Shown: positions 11,887 through 22,658 of the stretch, piece after piece
Numbering within the stretch: the first letter of the stretch is position 1
Layout: every line of letters starts with the position of its first letter
Assembly (NCBI GenBank): GCA_946811695.1
Contig: OX328131.1
Coordinates: forward strand, 6,387,043 to 6,451,042
Reading direction: 5' to 3'
DNA: 64,000 nucleotides
Source: Gonocerus acuteangulatus
Taxonomy: Eukaryota; Arthropoda; Insecta; Hemiptera; Coreidae
Made by a program: the position numbers and the translations under genes
Notes under the pieces: model-generated
Told to the model about the DNA's origin: nothing
Seen by the model: the letters and a program-made list of their open reading frames with translations, nothing else
Database searches by the model: none

Positions 11887-12005
11887 TAGCTTGTCTCGTA
11901 AGGTCTTGGTAAAAAATGTCTAATGGTTGGATTGTTAAGTCTTCAGAAGCCAATTTTGCTTGTTCGTCTGCTGTCGTGCTAAGTCCTAGGTCTTCGGAAG
12001 AGTCT
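11887..12005 (-). pseudogene. LINE-1 of the nested pair: end of RNase H and tether
   Basis: The minus strand reads EDLGLSTTADEQAKLASEDL then a stretch ending FYQDLTRQAKHQI. Removing the inserted LINE and one target copy, the frame runs on directly into TNKWQNDW at the edge of the 39-bp array, which confirms that the two pieces are one interrupted element. Upstream of about 12000 the similarity stops, so LINE-1 is 5'-truncated there. Confidence 0.75.
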
Positions 12006-12093
12006 AAACACGTGAACTAGTCTTGCTGCTGTCATACGGAAAGGGGATGAAGGCTTGAAGCTCATGCGAAAATATTGGAAAATATTTCTCCTT

Positions 12094-12210
12094 TTAGCAC
12101 TTTCCTCCGAAGGAAAGTAGCTATTGAGGACTCATGACGGAATTTTTGAAAAATTTCTTCAAATCTTTATCGATCCTACCTAGTAGACACCGAAAATGAC
12201 CCCAGTTAAA

Positions 12211-12269
<59 letters not shown>

Positions 12270-12371
12270 TGATTTGTGAGACGGCTTCTCTCTCCAGCGG
12301 TGGTGTTCCTCTCCTTACTGCAATATTTCGTCGGGTTCATCTCCGACTTCTAACTTAAAACAAACCATATA

Positions 12372-12443
<72 letters not shown>

Positions 12444-13343
12444 TGTTAACACGATAGCGGCCAGAGTTTTTGTTTTTTCGTCACGAAACTTGGTATATAG
12501 CATTCAATTAGCAAACGATTGAACGAGTTCGTCAACCACCAAAGTCGGTCCACCGGTAGGGGGGGTTTACCCCGAACCCAAAACACTAATTTGACCATGT
12601 CAGCCGTAATATTTGTTATATTTCAACGTAGTGGTAATATAGAGAGAAAAGTGAGATATAAAAATGAACTAAATCGGTTCATTAGGAGGAGGGGGGGGGG
12701 GGGTTTACTCCGGACCCACAATACCAATTCGCCTATACCAGCCGTGATTTTTGGTATATTTCGACGAAACTCGGTATTTGTAGTGGTAATCCACAGGTAA
12801 ATATGTGTTGTAAAAGTAAACTATATCGGTTCATTAGGAGGGGGGTTTACTCCGGACCCAAATTACTAATATACTCATACCGGTCGTAATTTCTGCTGTA
12901 TTGTAACTAAACGCGGTATACGTCGTGGGTAACTCATGTGAAAGAAGTGTTGTAAAAATGAGCTGAATCGGTCAATCGGAAAGGGGGGGGGGTTTACTTT
13001 GTATTATATTTCAATAGAAAAGCCCGCCAGACGTAGGTTCACAAAGCCGCCGCAAGGAGCGCTTTCTACCACTAGAGTGACTGTATCCTGTTCCTGCGTT
13101 AGCTCAAAATACGATAATATGAGGTTTTTTGTATTTATTACGTAGTGTAATAGGTACCATGTGTAAACATAACTCTGGAAGCAAATTAATAATTGATCAG
13201 TTACTCATTACAAAATTAAAAGAGATCTATTCATGTTTTTATTTTATTTATGTAGGATATTTTAAGCAAATTGTTCTGGAAAGCAATCTACACTACCCAA
13301 ATTCTGAGGAAAGTGCTTAGTTATGCTGCTCCTGCGTGACGGA
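12094..13343 (-). mobile_element. Helitron/Helentron-like element, copy 2
   Basis: Full-length relative of copy 1: hairpin and CTAA-type end at the left, TCCGTCACGC end at the right, four internal units with G-tracts of different lengths. The internal (TA)n is split by about 100 bp of unrelated sequence (12267-12367). One internal unit is shortened. Confidence 0.65.
12218..12441. repeat. (TA)n interrupted by a 100-bp insert
   Basis: TA runs at 12218-12266 and 12367-12441 flank a non-repetitive insert (12267-12366) absent from the other copies of the element. The insert is too short and plain to classify. Confidence 0.9.
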
Positions 13344-13404
13344 CTTTTTTTAATACAATTTAGTTTTATTAACTCTTATAGCCAAATCTCGACAAACTCC
13401 AATT

Positions 13405-13929
13405 AAATTGTCTATGGTGAACCAGAAGAAAGTTCCCGTGAGAATATAACATTACGAAATTGTCTATGGTGAACCAGAAGAAAGTTCCCGTGAGAATATA
13501 ACATTACGAAATTGTCTATGGTGAACCAGAAGAAAGTTCCCGTGAGAATATAACATTACGAAATTGTCTATGGTGAACCAGAAGAAAGTTCCCGTGAGAA
13601 TATAACATTACGAAATTGTCTATGGTGAACCAGAAGAAAGTTCCCGTGAGAATATAACATTACGAAATTGTCTATGGTGAACCAGAAGAAAGTTCCCGTG
13701 AGAATATAACATTACGAAATTGTCTATGGTGAACCAGAAGAAAGTTCCCGTGAGAATATAACATTACGAAATTGTCTATGGTGAACCAGAAGAAAGTTCC
13801 CGTGAGAATATAACATTACGAAATTGTCTATGGTGAACCAGAAGAAAGTTCCCGTGAGAATATAACATTACGAAATTGTCTATGGTGAACCAGAAGAAAG
13901 TTCCCGTGAGAATATAACATTACGAAATT
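13405..13929. repeat. 52-bp minisatellite, 10 apparently identical units
   Basis: Units start AAATTGTCTATGGTGAACC and end AACATTACG. I see no substitutions between units, which points to a recent or homogenised expansion. No stop-free frame of interest. Confidence 0.95.
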
Positions 13930-14564
13930 TATTTTCAATATTTAAATGATGCTGAAATGACTACATCAACTTTGCCCCAAAGGTTACGGACCACCAACCA
14001 TGTTGATTTTTGTACAAACCCAGAGCTTTGGCCAGCTAGCGGTTCAGGTATATTGCTATTTTCCTGCTTCTCATAAGCGGCTCCCATCGGCGGAATACTG
14101 ATTTAATTAATACAGAAGCAGGATTAAAATTTGAAATTAAATAGTGAATTAATTCAATACCTACCGGTCTCCCCGACCAGCCAATCCTCACCAAAGCCCG
14201 GAGGACGAAATCTCGGCCGAGTCAGCTGTAGCTATCTTGGAAAAACACTTTCATTAATTATCCCCGGCTTAAAAAGGATTTCGGAGCAGGGGGTTCGAAT
14301 CCCGCAGAACCGTCGAACACCTACAGCTGGATAATTGCCTGTAAAGGGGGCTTTAGGTAACTTCATTTAGGCTTCTGCCATTTAATGGACCCACTAGCGT
14401 TCACGTCGGATGCTCAGTATTGGAATTACTTTTTCACAGATCAGGTCAGATTTCATAGCAAAATGCAATGTTGTAATTATGTCCACATAGAGGATTATGT
14501 ACACTAAGATGCAAATTGTTAGGCGTTGAGGTGATAAGTCAAGAAATAGAAGATTTTATATATA
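13930..14564. other. No gene; isolated pol III B-box-like motif
   Basis: GGTTCGAATCC at about 14289-14300 matches the B-box consensus, but no good A box or tRNA fold was found upstream. Possibly a tRNA-SINE relic. The rest is unremarkable. Confidence 0.4.
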
Positions 14565-15012
14565 TACTAGCTGTTACCCAGTGTGCCATGCTACACCTAC
14601 TTTCTGTCTATGACTCTCCCCGTATCAAGATCTACTTGGTACCTAGTTGTCTATACCCACTTAGAAAAATCGGTCAAACGATGTGAATTTGTTTTAGTTC
14701 ATAATGATACCGGCAGAGGCCAGCACAACAGCACTTCACCTAACAGCTGACAGTGGCCAGTAGTTGTCGATTCAAAATGGCCGTCACAATCTGAATGGTT
14801 TAGTGTAGCCAATTTGTCTTGAACAAAACTTTTGACCTTTTGACCAAATTTTGAAATTTGACTTTTTTAACCTAGCCTAGAAGATTTCTCATATCAAGTA
14901 CCTACCTGTGTGTCAAGTTTGGTCAAAATTGGTCAAACGGTGTAGATTTGTATAAGGATCAAACATACAAAAAACAGACAGACACGTGATTTATATATAT
15001 ATATATATACAT
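14565..15012 (+). mobile_element. RTE-like non-LTR or SINE fragment ending in (TA)n
   Basis: Starts ACTAGCTGTTACCCAG, a common opening of RTE-type 3' fragments in arthropods, and ends in GTCAAACGGTGTAGATTTG and ACAGACAGACAC before TA repeats. Starts of the same style appear at 59752 and 61888. No coding remains. Confidence 0.5.
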
Positions 15013-15146
15013 ATTATTTATTTACAGAAATATTACAGTCTACAATTGAACTGTATTTTACAATTTGATATTAGTTACTTGACCACGCCTCAGGTGCCAC
15101 CAGTTGTCAGCCGAATGCCTTCCTTGTTAGGAAGGATTCTAGGAAG

Positions 15147-16240
15147 ACCTGGAGTTACCTTACGCCATCCAACCACACCCTGCGACTAGCAGGGAGGATT
15201 GGAGGCGAATGAGGCGAGGCCTGTGATATCACCTGGAGTTACCTTACGCCATCCAACCACACCCTGCGACTAGCAGGGAGGATTGGAGTCGAATGAGGCG
15301 TGGCCTGTGATATCACCTGGAGTTACCTTACGCCATCCAACCACACCCTGTGACTAGCAGGGAGGATTGGAGGCGAATGAGACGTGGCCTGTGATATCAC
15401 CTGGAGTTACCTTACGCCATCCAACCACACCCTGTGACTAGCAGGGAGGATTGGAGGCGAATGAGACGTGGCCTGTGATATCACCTGGAGTTACCTTACG
15501 CCATCCAAACACACCCTGTGACTAGCAGGGAGGATTGGAGGCGAATGAGACGTGGCCTGTGATATCACCTGGAGTTACCTTACGCCATCCAACCACACCC
15601 TGTGACTAGCAGGGAGGATTGGAGGCGAATGAGACGTGGCCTGTGATATCACCTGGGGTTACCTTACGCCATCCAACCACACCCTGTGACTAGCAGGGAG
15701 GATTGGAGGCGAATGAGACGTGGCCTGTGATATCACCTGGAGTTACCTTACGCCATCCAACCACACCCTGCGACTAGCAGGGAGGATTGGAGGCGAATGA
15801 GGCGAGGCCTGTGATATCACCTGGAGTTACCTTACGCCATCCAACCACACCCTGCGACTAGCAGGGAGGATTGGAGTCGAATGAGGCGTGGCCTGTGATA
15901 TCACCTGGAGTTACCTTACGCCATCCAACCACACCCTGTGACTAGCAGGGAGGATTGGAGGCGAATGAGACGTGGCCTGTGATATCACCTGGAGTTACCT
16001 TACGCCATCCAACCACACCTTGTGACTAGCAGGGAGGATTGGAGGCGAATGAGACGTGGCCTGTGATGTCACCTGGAGTTACCTTACGCCATCCAACCAC
16101 ACCCTGTGACTAGCAGGGAGGATTGGAGGCGAATGAGACGTGGCCTGTGATATCACCTGGAGTTACCTTACGCCATCCAACCACACCCTGTGACTAACAG
16201 GGAGGATTGGAGGCGAATGAGGCGTGGCCTGTGATATCAC
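15147..16240. repeat. 84-bp minisatellite, 13 units, with higher-order structure
   Basis: Unit ACCTGGAGTTACCTTACGCC ... TGTGATATC. The variant order of units 1-2 (GAGGCGAGG, then GGAGTCGAATG) is repeated at units 8-9, so a block of seven units (588 bp) was duplicated. It is more GC-rich than its flanks. Confidence 0.95.
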
Positions 16241-16445
16241 GAGGAGAGAAAATATCCATTGATATCACTCTCAATTTCGCCTAAGATTAACATTCAAATT
16301 TTCGTAAAAATACATATTTAGACCTTTTCCGGATGCTATTTGGCAGACTTTTTCAGTTAAAAAATTCTGACACACAGGGACTCCGTCATCTCGGCATATT
16401 TCCGTTCCTATTCCTAGTGCTATTAATAAAGGAATATAAGACATA

Positions 16446-16952
16446 TTGATCTTTCATGAAAAATATAAAATAAAATCCCATAGAGAAGGAAGATTGAAAG
16501 GAACACAACAGATAACTGATAGTTATTCTTCAACTCAACCTTTTTTCAAATCTTCTTATTTTCGTTGTAGGCGGAAGGTCAATAGCTTTAGTCATATTAA
16601 AGATAAACTAAAATTAAAAGAAACTAAATACAATATCTGCAAAATGAACTGCAATAGTTGCAATAAATCATATATAGGGGAATCGGAACAGTTACTTAGA
16701 AAACTAATTAAGCAGCATGCGCAAAGTATTGATAAAGGAGGGAATAAAACAGCGTTGGCTTATCATGCTATAAAATATAAACATAGTTTCGATTTTGAAA
16801 ATGTTAGTACATTAGGTAAAGAGAGAAAAAGAATGAAAAGAAGAATTAAGGAAAATATCCATATCATAAAAAATAGAAAGAAAGTGGTAAATAAAAAAAC
16901 TGAAATATTACATTTGAATACGATTTTTATTAATTTATTTAACAAAAGGTAA
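16446..16952 (+). CDS. PLE GIY-YIG endonuclease domain (fragment)
   Basis: An intact 168-codon frame with no convincing start, because the reverse-transcriptase part is missing upstream. Residues 69-80 read CNSCNKSYIGES, the Cys pair plus YIG of the PLE-type GIY-YIG nuclease; R85 follows at the expected spacing, and H91 and YHAIKYKHSFDFENV (106-120) match the H/GH-x-FDF region that precedes the C-terminal basic stretch (KERKRMKRRIKEN). In PLEs this domain nicks target DNA for reverse transcription in the nucleus. The stop at 16950-16952 looks like the native end. The length fits a C-terminal domain, not a whole PLE ORF. The family call is firm; activity alone is impossible. Confidence 0.8.
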   Translation: MIFHEKYKIKSHREGRLKGTQQITDSYSSTQPFFKSSYFRCRRKVNSFSHIKDKLKLKETKYNICKMNCNSCNKSYIGESEQLLRKLIKQHAQSIDKGGNKTALAYHAIKYKHSFDFENVSTLGKERKRMKRRIKENIHIIKNRKKVVNKKTEILHLNTIFINLFNKR

Positions 16953-17177
16953 AAATATGTTTTAATTAGAAGGTGGGAAGATGGTTTTAATTTTTAAGAC
17001 TATATTTCTTCTGGAAATTAATTTTAAATTTTAAACGTTTGACAAATCGATTATGGATCAGCTGATTATATTTCGCCATTTTGGATTCTTTCAGACCATG
17101 ATCATTCTAGACGTGGCCGTACTGGTGGAAGGTTATCCTCCTCAGGTGTAGGCTGTAAGTTTTATATATGTAATTTT

Positions 17178-17219
17178 TCCCCTGAAGAGGCACCAAAAAA
17201 GGTGTGAAACATGTAGGGA
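17178..17219 (+). ncRNA. Hammerhead ribozyme-like motif
   Basis: TCCC + CTGAAGA + stem II (GGCACC, A-loop, GGTGT) + GAAA + CATG + TA + GGGA. Stem I is TCCC with GGGA (4 bp) and all core bases fit. It lies just downstream of the PLE endonuclease, in the terminal-repeat position. Confidence 0.8.
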
Positions 17220-17299
17220 CGGAGTAAAGTTGGTGATAGTGTATGGTGAAGTTTTTATTAATTGACCTTCCGCCTACCACGAAAATAAGATAACTGACA

Positions 17300-17897
17300 G
17301 TATTCTAAGCGGAAATGACTCCCCACACTTTCTTAACGTTCGCCCTAGGAAAACACTATTACCAATAAATTTCTCAATTTTCTTACTTTGTTTACTAAAA
17401 TATTCATTTTATTGTTAGACGTAATTTAAACCTAAACCCAGCCCAAACAGATCCCAAAACTTTTATTTCTAGTAATAAACATCTGTTTTTCGAATACTCC
17501 CTTTACTTCAAATGTAACTAAAATTTACAAAACTTAATTTAAATGAATTTCAAACATACAAAAAATATTACAATTGAATCCAACTATTTTAAGTCAGCGT
17601 ACCGAAAAAAAAACATTTTTATCCCATGATATGCAAATATGGTTGCAGATATCTTGAAAATGGTTTCATTATTTTCCCTACGTTACGAAACCTATAAAAA
17701 TAGTAGCTGAAAGTATATCAAGTCAAAAACGTAAGCGTTACGATTTTTTTCGCTCGAATTTCGACTCAAAAATTATGTTCCGATGGACGGGTTCTGTTGG
17801 TTAACAAACGCGACCTTTTAAATTAGACGAAACATTTTTGTACCAAATGTCATCAAAATCGGACCATTTTTGAGCCTATGGGAGAGCTAACAGACAA
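17300..17897 (+). repeat. Interspersed family B, copy 2
   Basis: Diverged match to 3434-4041, clearest from about 17440 on, ending in TTTGTACCAAATGTCATCAA and then (TA)n. Confidence 0.55.

Positions 17898-17965
<68 letters not shown>
17897..17965. repeat. (TA)n microsatellite
   Basis: Left outer border of the hammerhead pair at 18015-18153. Confidence 0.97.
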
Positions 17966-17968
<3 letters not shown>

Positions 17969-18014
17969 AGAAGATAAAACAAAATTGGTCTTCCCCACAA
18001 AATTTCTGTATTTT

Positions 18015-18054
18015 GCACTAGGCCTTTCAGCAGAAACGTGCTATCATCAGGTGC
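18015..18054 (-). ncRNA. Hammerhead ribozyme-like motif (left arm of pair)
   Basis: Minus strand: GCAC + CTGATGA + stem II (AGCA with TGCT) + GAAA + GGCC (palindromic stem III) + TA + GTGC. Stem I GCAC with GTGC is perfect and the core is canonical. Confidence 0.8.
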
Positions 18055-18113
18055 TAACAAGGAAATACCAACATGCATTAATATTATTAAACTGAAACAT
18101 TAGTTCAGTGTAA

Positions 18114-18153
18114 GCACCTGATGATGGCACATTTGTGTTGAAAGGCCTAGTGT
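18114..18153 (+). ncRNA. Hammerhead ribozyme-like motif (right arm of pair)
   Basis: GCAC + CTGATGA + stem II (GCAC with GTGT) + GAAA + GGCC + TA + GTGT. It is the inverted partner of 18015-18054, with substitutions that keep pairing through G-U. Confidence 0.8.
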
Positions 18154-18234
18154 AAAATAAAGAAATTTTGTAGGCAAGACAAAATTTGTTTTACCCTCTG
18201 GAATTAAGCAACCCCACTACCGGAAAAAATCAAT

Positions 18235-18246
18235 ATGTATATATTT

Positions 18247-18305
<59 letters not shown>
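18235..18305. repeat. (TA)n microsatellite
   Basis: Right outer border of the hammerhead pair and left border of the next foldback. Confidence 0.97.
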
Positions 18306-18308
<3 letters not shown>

Positions 18309-18339
18309 GGTAGTTGGTAACAGCTTATTCAGTCTTCAA

Positions 18340-18620
18340 TAGTTTTGTATTTTATATTATATTTTTGTTGTAGAAACGTTTCGGCTATAAGCCATTTTCA
18401 ATCCAATTGTCTATGAAATACAATTAATTATACTAGTTACGATATTAAGTTAAGATATAAACAAATAATAAACATACAAATTAGAGTATACTAAATTTTA
18501 TGTTTATTATTTGTTTATAATTTAACTTAATATCGTAACTAGTATAATTAATAGTATTTCCCAGACAATTGGATTGAAAATGGCTTATAGCCGAAACGTT
18601 TCTACAACAAAAATAAGATG
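18340..18620. mobile_element. PLE-type foldback with degenerate hammerhead arms
   Basis: Two arms (about 18370-18465 and 18505-18610) are inverted copies around an AT-rich loop. Each holds stem II GGCTTATAGCC and GAAAC, but the first core block is TTGAAAA instead of CTGANGA (18378-18401 minus, 18574-18597 plus), so cleavage is unlikely. A third arm of this type is at 47885-47909. Confidence 0.6.
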
Positions 18621-19523
18621 TGTATTTGTGCGTTGTACAAGAACAGCTGTTGCTTTGACTGGTATATTAATCAGGTGTCGCCTGAGAGAGAGAGAGCGAG
18701 AGGGAGCTAAGCCTGTAGCCTGTGTAATATCTCTCTATTCGAAGCAGCCCAAGCAGCTAAAGGCTCAAGACACGGGCTTAATTAGACGGCTATAGTGGTC
18801 AGTGATAGTCATGTCTCGTTTCATTAGCCTCTGTCAAGGGGATTAGCCGGCAAAAAGGGCTTAAGCTACAGGGGAAAAAGGAACGGCATAAAATAAACCT
18901 TTGATATGCACAAAAAGTTAAGGTTTCTCATACCCCAAGGACTGTAAAATCCAATTGGAAATCAGGCTTAGTGTGTTTTCACGACTGTGTACGTAGCTCA
19001 CGAACCGTAAAATGTATCGAGTGCAGACCAAAGTTGCCCGAAGGTCAAGCATTGACTGAGTTAAAGTTCACTCATGCTCCAACTAGCGATCCAACTTTAG
19101 TCCTAGTCTGTTTTCACGACTGTGTATGTCGCACACAAGGTGACTGAGCTAACTTGGACGACGTTGATCCGACTCACCCTCCAAATCCGTCGCCAGTCGG
19201 ATGTCGGACCTGCGAGTCGTCCCTCTAAATGTTCCGACACGTCCAACTAGACTTCCAACCATCCAATAAGCCCATTCACGACTTCGAAAATTGAACCACT
19301 AGTCGTACTCCAATTTGGGACGTGAATGACCTGCTTAAAACATCAATTCTACAAAATAATGCTCCTAAATATCTTTAATGTTTATTAAAAGCAAGGCGTT
19401 ACCGTCTTGTACAATGATTCGTTTGTTATAATCATTTCCACTTAATCGAAATATTTCGGAATGTCTAAACTTTACATACGACGAGGAAGCCAAATCAGGA
19501 TTTGCGGAGTTTCTTGTATTTAA
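18621..19523. other. No gene recognised
   Basis: Short AG-repeat at about 18686-18702, then moderately GC-rich sequence (19000-19330) with repeated GTCGGA/TCGGAC words. No conserved coding signal seen. Confidence 0.45.
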
Positions 19524-19905
19524 AATTGGACGCCTTTAAAGGGAAAGGAACCAAGTGCCATATGATCATTCTTTAGAGAATTGGGTTATAAGTTTTTTGT
19601 GGATCAAAAATTCCTTTATTAACTGAAATGTTTCATTAATTTTCTCTCATTAAAATAAGCTTTTGTTATAGTAATGGGGTTTTATTTTTATAGTTATTGA
19701 TAAAATGGTGCTCGATTCCTTTCTGTTTATTACAGCATACTGGATACACCATTTCACTTTTTTTTAAGTATTTTTTCTTGCTTCAATGACAACATTATAT
19801 TTTAACCAGTTTTTTATTACTATATAAATTCTCTACAAGAAAGCACCAAAAACTCAATTTCGTTAAAAATGGCGCTTGGTTCCTTTCCGTTTAAAAGCGT
19901 CCAAT
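19524..19905. mobile_element. Non-autonomous inverted-repeat element
   Basis: AATTGGACGCCTTTAAAGGG at 19524 and on to 19561 pairs with an inverted copy at 19868-19905 (38-bp arms with about four mismatches). A third, direct partial copy (GGTGCTCGATTCCTTTCTG) is near 19708. No coding; superfamily unknown. Confidence 0.55.
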
Positions 19906-20106
19906 TAATGTCTGATTTCTCCACATCTGTAAAAAAAAAATAAGACTAAAATACTAAACAATGATGACCTAAACTTCAAGAAATAGTAGGTATATTTTTG
20001 CACAAATACTTATGAATTTTTAATTCCACTAATGAATTTCAAATAACTACTTGGGGTGGGTTCATGGGAAAATGGAGTTTGGTAGATGGATTCCCGGATA
20101 AACAGC

Positions 20107-20300
20107 TCAACATTCAGCTAAGAACTTAAGCCGAATCCAAGTATCCCGTGGTACAACTAAATATTCGATAATGCTAGAGGAAGCCTCTAGCCTTCCCAGC
20201 ATTGTACCGCTGAAATAATCCACGACCGATATGCCAACCATATCATCTAATATGTAGAAATCCAAACGGGCGCCAATATCGGTCCCACCTATGCGATTTG
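20107..20300 (-). other. Unrecognised ORF, possible low-copy coding relic
   Basis: The minus strand reads NRIGGTDIGARLDFYILDD and continues through YLVVPRDTWIRLKFLAEC to a stop at 20107. Its composition is protein-like rather than repetitive, but I recognise no domain. Its upstream flank (ATTTCTGTTCTTAAAGAACTC) recurs near 22310, so it may simply be part of a repeat. Confidence 0.25.
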
Positions 20301-20354
20301 TAAATGAAAATATAAATATAAAGGCTATTTCTGTTCTTAAAGAACTCATCTTGT

Positions 20355-20885
20355 TCACTTGAAAACGATGGAGGGCCTTCGGAGAGATGTAATTTTGATG
20401 AAATTCGGTACAAAAATCTTTGGTCTAATTTGAAAGGTCAAGTTTGTTAACAAGCAGAATCCGTCCACCGGAACATGTCTTTTTTTGGGCGAAATTCGCG
20501 CGAAAAAAATAGTTGCGCTTACTTCATATGCTTGCAAGTACTCGTTTTATAGGTACATTGGCTTAGAGAAACGAATGGAACCATTTTTAAGGCGATAGCT
20601 TCAACCGTTTTCGAGAAAAGTGGCAAAATTCATATGAACAAAGATGTTTGAATTTTGGTTACGTTTGGAGTTAAGGAAGGATTAGAATAAAATATTTTAT
20701 TTGTAGACATGAAAAGTTTTGGAAACTTATATACGTATATTTTCCTTAATAGTTTGAAAACGGTTGGAAATCTTGCTAAGCGGAAGGTTACAATTCGAAA
20801 GCTTACTAAATGCTCTACAAAAAAGATTCTAAAGTAATTTTCGATTTGGCGATGTCAATTGGAGAAATAAGTGCTTAAAACTTCA
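20355..20885 (-). repeat. Interspersed family B, copy 3
   Basis: Inverted relative of 3434-4041, ending at ATAAGTGCTTAAAAC. It carries the recognisable TTGATGAAATTCGGTACAAA segment. Confidence 0.65.
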
Positions 20886-21114
20886 AATGTGTTTGTTTTG
20901 TTCTTTAGTCAAATATTAATCTGTAAAATTAGTATTATGGTAAAATAAAATAAGAAACAGTAAGCAGTGTGTTTTTAGAGCGAACCTTAACAAGTCGAGT
21001 GAGGTAGATGGGAGGGTCTGGGCGGACCCTTACAACCGTGACCTATTTGAGGTCATAAATTATTTCATGAAAGGTCTAAGCAAAATTATAACTGTTTCTA
21101 TTTCAACCTTTACA

Positions 21115-21173
21115 AATGACATTAGAGATAAGAACGGAACCGCGCTATGATGACGCAGTTCCTGCGATTCGGA
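21115..21173 (-). mobile_element. Helitron-like subfamily 2, 5' end
   Basis: Minus strand: TCCGAATCGCAGGAACTGCG, then AGCGCGGTTCCGTTCTTATC. The poly-T next to it (CTTTTTTT, 21174-21181) was the insertion target of the following TIR element. Confidence 0.55.
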
Positions 21174-21181
21174 CTTTTTTT

Positions 21182-21770
21182 GGTACTTACGTATTAGCGT
21201 CAAAGCAGGTTAAAGAGGCGGGTCTCGTTCAGAGATCTGGATCATGGATAACGCATTTCTATTGGTCAATCACTATCAGAGATATCATCTATTTTGTTTA
21301 TAGTAGCCATCTTGTTCCCTTTGTCTTTTTAACGCAATTCATTTGTGCTTTATTTACCCACGCAATTGTTGTTGTTTTTTTTTTTGTTACGCGATTTCAG
21401 TTTTTTACGAGTTAGCGACAACAGAATAGCTAGGATGAAAGCTACTGTTTCGAAGCTATGCTAAATTGTTTATCAGTCGATGATCCAGCGAAAAACCATC
21501 CTTGATCTATATTATCAACGAGTTGGATTGAGTTTTGATATAACCTTGAGCGAGCGTAAACGCATAGCAATTATGCTATTAATATAAGTGCTACGCGTTT
21601 CGCTAGCTAAAGGTTATATCGTAACTCTAGTTAACCCAAATCGTTAATAATCCCGTCGCCATATTGGCAAAAACTGATTTGACTCCTTGATCCAGCTCTC
21701 TGACCCGGTGATGATCCAGTTCTCTGAGACCTGACTCTTTAACCTGCTTTGACGCTAATACGTAAGTACC
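21182..21770. mobile_element. TIR DNA transposon, non-autonomous, 8-bp TSD
   Basis: Termini GGTACTTACGTATTAGCGTC (37-bp TIR, 21182 and inverted to 21770), flanked by CTTTTTTT at 21174-21181 and 21771-21778. The 589 bp has no coding. The interior (GAGTTGGATTGAG ... TTGAGCGAGCGTAAACGCA) is shared with 22659-23418, so they are related families. 8-bp duplications fit hAT, P or Merlin; the G-rich terminus leans to Merlin-like, unproven. Confidence 0.75.
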
Positions 21771-22204
21771 CTTTTTTTATTAAAGTATCAAGATGCACGT
21801 TGATTTTGTGGTTACTTCCCCCATGTTGTGAGTACTTAATCCTAGATATTGGTTCTAACCTAGTTCTCACTAGATGATAAGATCCCCTCCTAGTTCTGAG
21901 CCTACCTACAGTATCCGTATCCTACAGAGCCTGTCTCTGCCTTTGATTAGCTCTTCTACCCGCGGCGGTATCATCCTTTCATCTATTCCTTTGATGTAGT
22001 GCCGCTATTCCTCTCTACCAAGAAAACAGTCTTATTCCACGTTCTCTTTCCTTTGTATTCCTTACAAAAAGTGTCAAAATATTTTGTCTACCTATACATC
22101 TTCCTTCTCTTCTTGTATTTACTCTTCCCAAAGGAATAGAACTATTTGGATTATCAAAATAGTTATGGAAATTGATTTTAAAAACACTTCATCAAATCTT
22201 TTTG

Positions 22205-22260
22205 CGCGGTTCTCCTCCCTCCCTCCATAGGGAGAAAACCCGCATATAAGGTTGACATCA
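22205..22260 (-). mobile_element. Helitron-like subfamily 2, 3' hairpin end
   Basis: GCGCGGTTCTCCTCCC with GGGAGAAAACCCGC, then GTTGACATCATGACG, the same order as at 47330-47391 inverted. A second end of the same kind is at 22441-22490. Confidence 0.5.
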
Positions 22261-22440
22261 TGACGCAATCCGGAAGTGCCGACTAAAACATATCACAAGG
22301 TAATTTCTGTTCTAAAAGAACTCATCTTCCTCGTTGTCTTGATAATGATGCAGGACCTTCGGAGGGAAAGACATGAATGCGGCATCAAAAGCTAAATCTT
22401 CCAGCTTCTAAGTCAATCTTCTATATAGAATAATTTCTCA

Positions 22441-22490
22441 TTTTAGCGCGGTTCCTCCCTCCCTCCATAGGGAGGAAACCCGCTTATCCC
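22441..22490 (-). mobile_element. Helitron-like subfamily 2, 3' hairpin end
   Basis: TTAGCGCGGTTCCTCCC ... GGGAGGAAACCCGC: hairpin plus CTAA when read on the minus strand. Confidence 0.5.
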
Positions 22491-22658
22491 ATAAATCAAG
22501 AAAATAACAGTGGATGAATTTGTATATGTATATTTGTCTGCCTTTTCAGGACCCAAAACTACTCTAAATCCATACCCAAGCTCAAGAATGGAACCATATT
22601 CTACAAGAGCCAAGTCTAGACTCAAGCTAATCCTAAGCCACAAGAAGAAAATTGTATC

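Larger units (their letters stand above)
16440..17290 (+). mobile_element. Penelope-like element, 3' part
   Basis: Contains the GIY-YIG endonuclease ORF followed about 225 bp later by a hammerhead core (17178-17219), the usual order of endonuclease then terminal repeat in PLEs. About 30 bp around GGCGGAAGGTCAAT at 16554-16583 returns inverted at 17258-17288, so a second, inverted PLE piece appears to be attached at the 3' side. Confidence 0.7.
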
